Origin: Rhodococcus sp. 06-462-5
GTDB taxonomy: Bacteria > Actinomycetota > Actinomycetes > Mycobacteriales > Mycobacteriaceae
Length of the DNA stretch: 64,000 nt
NCBI RefSeq assembly: GCF_002258315.1
Contig: NZ_NOYD01000048.1
Span: forward strand, 56,455-120,454
Direction of reading: 5' to 3'
The translations under genes were made by a program, and so were the position numbers. Below, one piece after another: positions 60,452-64,000 of this stretch. A model generated the notes under the pieces. It made no database searches. It was given only the letters and a program-made list of their open reading frames with translations, and was not told the DNA's origin. Positions within the stretch are counted from its first letter, which is position 1, and every line of letters begins with the position of its first letter.

Positions 60452-61480
60452 TCAGCTGTTCAGGGCGGTGCTGCGCCGCAGGACGACGGTCCCCGGTGCC
60501 CACTCCCTGCTTCCGGGACGACTGTCCGGATCGAGGGCGAGCTGCACGGCTCGCTCGCCGATATCGACCAGCGACAGGGCGACGGTCGTCAGACTCGGGG
60601 AGTGATCCCGCAGGGTGGGGATGTCGTCGAATCCCGCGACGCAGACGTCTTCCGGCACGCTCAGGCCCAGCTCACGCCACGCTGCGATTGCCCCGATGGC
60701 CATGACGTCGGTGACCGCGAACACGCACGGTGGAACGCCGTGACCGGGGGAGAGCTCGAGCGCAGCCGCCAGGCGTCGTGCGGCGCTGTAGCCACCGTCT
60801 CGTGAGAAGTCCCCGGCCACTTCGATTTCCGGTGTGACGCCGTGTGTGCACAGTGTCTCGACGAAGCCGTTGCGACGATCGGTCGAGGTCCGGATGTTTC
60901 CCGGTCCGCCGATGATCGCGAAGCGGCGATGGCCGTGCCCGTGCAGGGCCTGCGCCAAAGCCGCCGATGCGGCGAAATTCTCGGGTTCGACCGCAGAGGC
61001 GAACGGTACTGGTTGCCCGATCACCACCACTCTGCCGCCGTTGTCGCGGTATGCCGCGAACTCCTGTTCCAACGCCCGGTCCAAGTCGCCGCTCTGCCTC
61101 GAGCCGGCCAGGATGATGGCGTCGGCGCGGTGCGAGATGAAGGTGGCGACCGATTGCCGTTCGAGAGCGAAATCGCGCTCGGTACTGGCCAGCAGTACCA
61201 GCTTGTCGGCCGCACGAGCCTCGTTCTGCACGCCGCGAACGATGGACGAGAAGTAGGGGTCGGCCACATCGTGCACCACCAGACCGATCAAGCCCGTCGA
61301 CGACCGGGCCAGCGCCTGGGCCTGAGCGTTGGCGATGTAGCCGAGATCGGCAGCTGCCGCACGGACGCGATCGGCCACACCCTCGCCGGGTACTCGTGAC
61401 GAGCCGTTGAGCACCCGCGACGCCGTGGCCTGCGAGACGCCCGCCGCCGCGGCGACATCGCTGAGTCGTACTGCGGCCAT
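60452..61480 (-). CDS. LacI-family transcriptional regulator (342 aa)
   Basis: The DNA-binding domain is at the N-terminus: VRLSDVAAAAGVSQATASRV, then LNGSSRVPGEGVADRVRAAA. The hinge is in YIANAQAQALARSSTGLIGL. The effector domain spans about 60-342, with VVHDVADPYFSSIVRGVQNE, VFAVTDVMAIGAIAAWRELG and CVAGFDDIPTLRDHSPSLTT typical of sugar-responsive members. ATG 61480 follows GAGGGG. It lies between its two probable operators and so can control both the importer operon downstream and the divergent oxidoreductase operon. Confidence 0.96.
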   Translation of the reverse strand: MAAVRLSDVAAAAGVSQATASRVLNGSSRVPGEGVADRVRAAAADLGYIANAQAQALARSSTGLIGLVVHDVADPYFSSIVRGVQNEARAADKLVLLASTERDFALERQSVATFISHRADAIILAGSRQSGDLDRALEQEFAAYRDNGGRVVVIGQPVPFASAVEPENFAASAALAQALHGHGHRRFAIIGGPGNIRTSTDRRNGFVETLCTHGVTPEIEVAGDFSRDGGYSAARRLAAALELSPGHGVPPCVFAVTDVMAIGAIAAWRELGLSVPEDVCVAGFDDIPTLRDHSPSLTTVALSLVDIGERAVQLALDPDSRPGSREWAPGTVVLRRSTALNS

Positions 61481-61555
61481 TAACCCCTCACCCCCTGCGA
61501 AATCATTGCGATCGACGGTCACCTCTTGACCGATCGACTCCGACAGCATAGCTTG

Positions 61556-61569
61556 GAAAGCGCATTCCG
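61556..61569. promoter_or_regulatory. LacI-type operator between lacI and the oxidoreductase gene
   Basis: GGAAAGCGCATTCC is the exact reverse complement of the site at 60382-60395. It lies 76 bases upstream of the lacI start and 124 bases upstream of the oxidoreductase start, so it can govern both directions. Confidence 0.8.
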
Positions 61570-61692
61570 AAGCTGACTTTCCCTCACGACGCGTAGTGGA
61601 CTTTCCGCCACACCGTCGATACGGCCCCATCCGTCATGGCTCGCCGTCGTCCCACGTCCTTCGTCATCAGTGCACAGAAAGGGCAATCTGTC

Positions 61693-62850
61693 ATGCCCAC
61701 ACCAACCCGTACATTGCGCATCGCCATGAACGGCGTCACCGGCCGCATGGGCTACCGTCAGCATCTGCTTCGGTCGATCCTGCCCATCCGCGACGCCGGT
61801 GGACTCCTCCTCGGCGACGGCACGCGCATACAGGTCGAGCCGATCCTGGTCGGCCGCAACGAAGCCAAGCTCCAAGAGCTCTGCACCCGGCACGGTATCT
61901 CCGAGTACACCACCGACAGCGCATCCGTCATCGACGACGCGTCCATCGACATCTACTTCGACGCCCAGGTCACCTCGCGGCGCGCCGAGGCGCTCTCGTC
62001 GGCGATGAAGGCCGGCAAGCACATCTTCACCGAGAAGCCGACCGCCGAAACGCTGACGCAAGCCATCGAATTGGCCCGCATCGGGCAGAACGCGGGCATC
62101 ACGGCCGGCGTTGTTCACGACAAGCTCTACCTCCCAGGACTGGTCAAGCTCAAGCGGCTCGTCGACGAAGGATTCTTCGGTCGCATCCTCTCCCTGCGAG
62201 GCGAATTCGGCTACTGGGTCTTCGAGGGCGACGGTCAGCCCGCCCAGCGTCCCAGCTGGAACTACCGGGCCGAGGACGGCGGCGGCATCGTCGTCGACAT
62301 GTTCTGCCACTGGAACTACGTGCTCGAAGGCATCCTCGGCAAGGTCGAGACCGTCACCGCGAAGACCGCCACCCACATCCCGACGCGCTGGGACGAGCAG
62401 GGCCACGAGTATGCCGCCACCGCCGACGACGCCGCATACGGCATCTTCGAGATGGAGAACGGCGTTGTCGCCCAGATCAACTCGTCGTGGGCGGTGCGAG
62501 TGTTCCGAGACGAACTGGTCGAATTCCAGATCGACGGCACGCACGGATCGGCGGTTGCGGGGTTGCGCAACTGCGTCGCCCAGCATCGTTCGCACACCCC
62601 CAAGCCTGTGTGGAATCCAGATCTGCCCGTCACCGAACCGTTCCGCGACCAGTGGCTCGAGGTCCCCGCCAACGCCGACCTGGACAACGGTTTCAAGTTG
62701 CAATGGGAAGAGTTTCTGCGCGATGTCGTCGCCGAACGGCCGCACCGCTACGGTCTGCTCTCCGCCGCCCGCGGTGTGCAACTGGCCGAGCTCGGTCTGC
62801 GATCCTCGGCCGAGGGCCGTCGCCTCGACGTCCCGGAGATCGCGCTGTGA
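61693..62850 (+). CDS. Gfo/Idh/MocA family oxidoreductase (385 aa)
   Basis: This is an NAD(P)-dependent sugar or cyclitol dehydrogenase. The Rossmann loop is MNGVTGRMGY near residues 12-21, an unusual form (GxxGRMG is shared with dihydrodipicolinate reductases). The HIFTEKPTAETL motif near 115-126 holds the catalytic Lys. The C-terminal beta-sheet domain (about 135-370) has GVVHDKLYLPGLVKLKRLVD and DGGGIVVDMFCHWNYVLEGI, in which His is in the usual catalytic place. ATG 61693 is used; a start at 61636 would lie near the promoter and adds unlike residues. Its stop overlaps the next gene (GTGA). Confidence 0.93.
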   Translation: MPTPTRTLRIAMNGVTGRMGYRQHLLRSILPIRDAGGLLLGDGTRIQVEPILVGRNEAKLQELCTRHGISEYTTDSASVIDDASIDIYFDAQVTSRRAEALSSAMKAGKHIFTEKPTAETLTQAIELARIGQNAGITAGVVHDKLYLPGLVKLKRLVDEGFFGRILSLRGEFGYWVFEGDGQPAQRPSWNYRAEDGGGIVVDMFCHWNYVLEGILGKVETVTAKTATHIPTRWDEQGHEYAATADDAAYGIFEMENGVVAQINSSWAVRVFRDELVEFQIDGTHGSAVAGLRNCVAQHRSHTPKPVWNPDLPVTEPFRDQWLEVPANADLDNGFKLQWEEFLRDVVAERPHRYGLLSAARGVQLAELGLRSSAEGRRLDVPEIAL

Positions 62851-64000
62851 CCGCCGTCGACTCCCGGGTGTCGATCACCCTCCCCGGCCATGGGGTCCAC
62901 GCGCTCGGTGAGCCGGGCGAGTGGACGAAGCCCACCACCGCCATCACCTCACGCGTTGCATATGCTGCCGCGCACGTCATTCCGCGGGCCGCGGGGGACA
63001 ACACTCCGGGGGCACCCGCCGACATCGACTGGGACGCCACCCTCGCGTATCGCCACGAACTCTGGTCCTACGGACTGGGCGTCGCCGACGCGATGGATAC
63101 CGCCCAGCGCGGCATGGGCCTGGACTGGGCCGCGACGTCCGAGCTGATCCGCCGCTCCGGAGCCGAAGCCGCTCGCGTCGGCGGGTCACTCGCCTGCGGT
63201 GCGGGTACGGACCAACTCGACCTGGATGCGCTGCCGTCGGGCAAGGACGGTCTCGCTGCTGTACTCGACGCCTACCGCGAGCAGATCGCGGTGGTCACCG
63301 AGTCGGGCGCGAAGGTCATAATCATGGCCTCGCGCGCCCTGGCTCGGGTAGCGACGTCACCCGACGACTATCTGTCGGTCTACTCGACCTTGCTCGACGA
63401 GGTCGACGATCCCGTCGTATTGCATTGGCTCGGAACGATGTTCGATCCGGCGCTCGCCGGGTACTGGGGAAGCACAGACATCCCCTCGGCCACTGCGACT
63501 TTCGAGAGCCTGATCGCGTCGCACTCGTCCAAGGTCGACGGGGTGAAGGTGTCGTTGCTCGACGCCCAGCACGAGATCGCCCTGCGAGCCGGGCTACCCG
63601 ACGGCGTCCGCCTCTACACCGGTGACGACTTCAACTACCCCGAGCTCATCATCGGTGATGGACAACATCATTCGGATGCACTACTCGGCATCTTCGCCGG
63701 CATCTACCCTGCGGCGTCGACGGCGTTGCAGGAGCTCGACCGCGGTAATATCGCTCGCGCCGAGGACATATTGCGTTCGACGCAGGAGCTCGGCCGGCAT
63801 ATCTTCGCTGCGCCCACGTATTACTACAAGACCGGAATTGCGTTCCTGTCGTGGCTCAACGGCAAGCAGGCTGGGTTCTCGATGGTGGGCGGCTTGGCAT
63901 CTGGGCGCAGCGTGAAGCATCTGACGACGCTGTTCGTCCTGGCCGATCGCGCCGGGTTGCTGGCGGATCCATCGCTGGCCGCGCACCGCATGGGGCTCTA
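62847..64000 (+). CDS. DUF993-like, dihydrodipicolinate-synthase-type protein (partial)
   Basis: The gene starts at GTG 62847 in a GTGA overlap with the oxidoreductase and runs off the window at 64000, so at least 384 residues are present. The sequence looks like a TIM-barrel aldolase: ELWSYGLGVADAMDTAQRGM near 72-91, LACGAGTDQLDLDA near 115, VVTESGAKVIIMASRALARV near 150, VDGVKVSLLDAQHEIALRAG near 230 (the position of a Schiff-base Lys), and LIIGDGQHHSDALLGIFAGI near 267. The pairing with a Gfo/Idh/MocA dehydrogenase under LacI control suggests sugar-acid or cyclitol breakdown; the DUF993 name is from recall. Confidence 0.7.
   Translation, partial: MTAVDSRVSITLPGHGVHALGEPGEWTKPTTAITSRVAYAAAHVIPRAAGDNTPGAPADIDWDATLAYRHELWSYGLGVADAMDTAQRGMGLDWAATSELIRRSGAEAARVGGSLACGAGTDQLDLDALPSGKDGLAAVLDAYREQIAVVTESGAKVIIMASRALARVATSPDDYLSVYSTLLDEVDDPVVLHWLGTMFDPALAGYWGSTDIPSATATFESLIASHSSKVDGVKVSLLDAQHEIALRAGLPDGVRLYTGDDFNYPELIIGDGQHHSDALLGIFAGIYPAASTALQELDRGNIARAEDILRSTQELGRHIFAAPTYYYKTGIAFLSWLNGKQAGFSMVGGLASGRSVKHLTTLFVLADRAGLLADPSLAAHRMGL

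Noticed and set aside
1..64000. CRISPR array, rRNA, tRNA, thiamine or other riboswitch
   Set aside because: Scanning by eye found no regularly spaced direct repeats, no cloverleaf-like or rRNA-like sequence, and no TPP motif before the ThiY-like importer. Short or diverged forms could be missed.

Overview
The base composition (GC-rich throughout, strongest in the right half), the frequent GTG starts, the densely overlapping ATGA/GTGA gene junctions and the protein families point to an actinobacterium, most likely Rhodococcus or a close relative. This assignment is inference from gene content; no rRNA or tRNA gene is present to confirm it.

Region 1 (about 1-27 kb) is an accessory, defence-rich stretch with visibly more A/T in its genes than the right half. 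After a degenerate left edge that carries a sigma-factor region 4 remnant, a tightly coupled three-gene operon encodes a large MZB/DUF1998-type DEAH helicase (4417-9324) sandwiched between two diverged paralogues of an unrecognised ~1,130-residue protein (1004-4420 and 9321-12683). This is the best candidate for a little-described system. It recalls the two-gene helicase-plus-large-partner logic of Druantia type III, but has two partners. Convergent to it lies a two-gene unit of a small protein and a UvrD-like helicase with a RelE-like N-terminus (12830-15363). A complete type I restriction-modification operon hsdM-hsdS-hsdR follows (15512-21674), then a hypothetical gene, a shattered IS110-family element and a DUF726-like GHSLG hydrolase with a glycine-rich hydrophobic core.

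Region 2 (26-34 kb) holds a NarL-type two-component system, an exported DUF4352-like protein, a VWA protein, a small membrane protein, a cysteine-rich lipoprotein, and an HNH nuclease divergent from a MazG-like pyrophosphohydrolase. The HNH/MazG pair is bracketed by a broken copy of the permease gene (whose intact copy is further right) and a broken copy of the VWA gene (whose intact copy is further left). That is the signature of an old tandem duplication. An SDR gene divergent from a LysR regulator follows.

Region 3 (34-50 kb) is a catabolic island organised around a GntR/FCD regulator. One arm is hyuA-hyuB-amidase followed by a nitrate/sulfonate/thiamine-precursor-type ABC importer. The other arm is MaoC hydratase, class III CoA-transferase, MmgE/PrpD, acyl-CoA dehydrogenase and CitE-like lyase. 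Two nearly identical promoters with a TAAACAT-N3-ATGTTTA palindrome lodged between -35 and -10, plus a related site in the hyuA/gntR intergenic region, tie both arms into one regulon. The natural reading is import, ATP-dependent ring opening and deamidation of an imide- or lactam-like compound, then CoA activation, oxidation, hydration and aldol cleavage of the resulting acid.

Region 4 (49.6-57.5 kb) is a mevalonate-degradation operon: class II HMG-CoA reductase (mvaA), HMG-CoA lyase (mvaB), MFS importer, second CoA-transferase and FAS1-like dehydratase. Its presumed PucR/GAF regulator is split by an exact 10-bp tandem duplication. Region 5 (57.5-64 kb) is a LacI-controlled unit: a second NMT1-type ABC importer on one strand and a Gfo/Idh/MocA dehydrogenase plus a DUF993-like protein, cut by the window edge, on the other. 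Both promoters carry the same 14-bp operator in opposite orientation.
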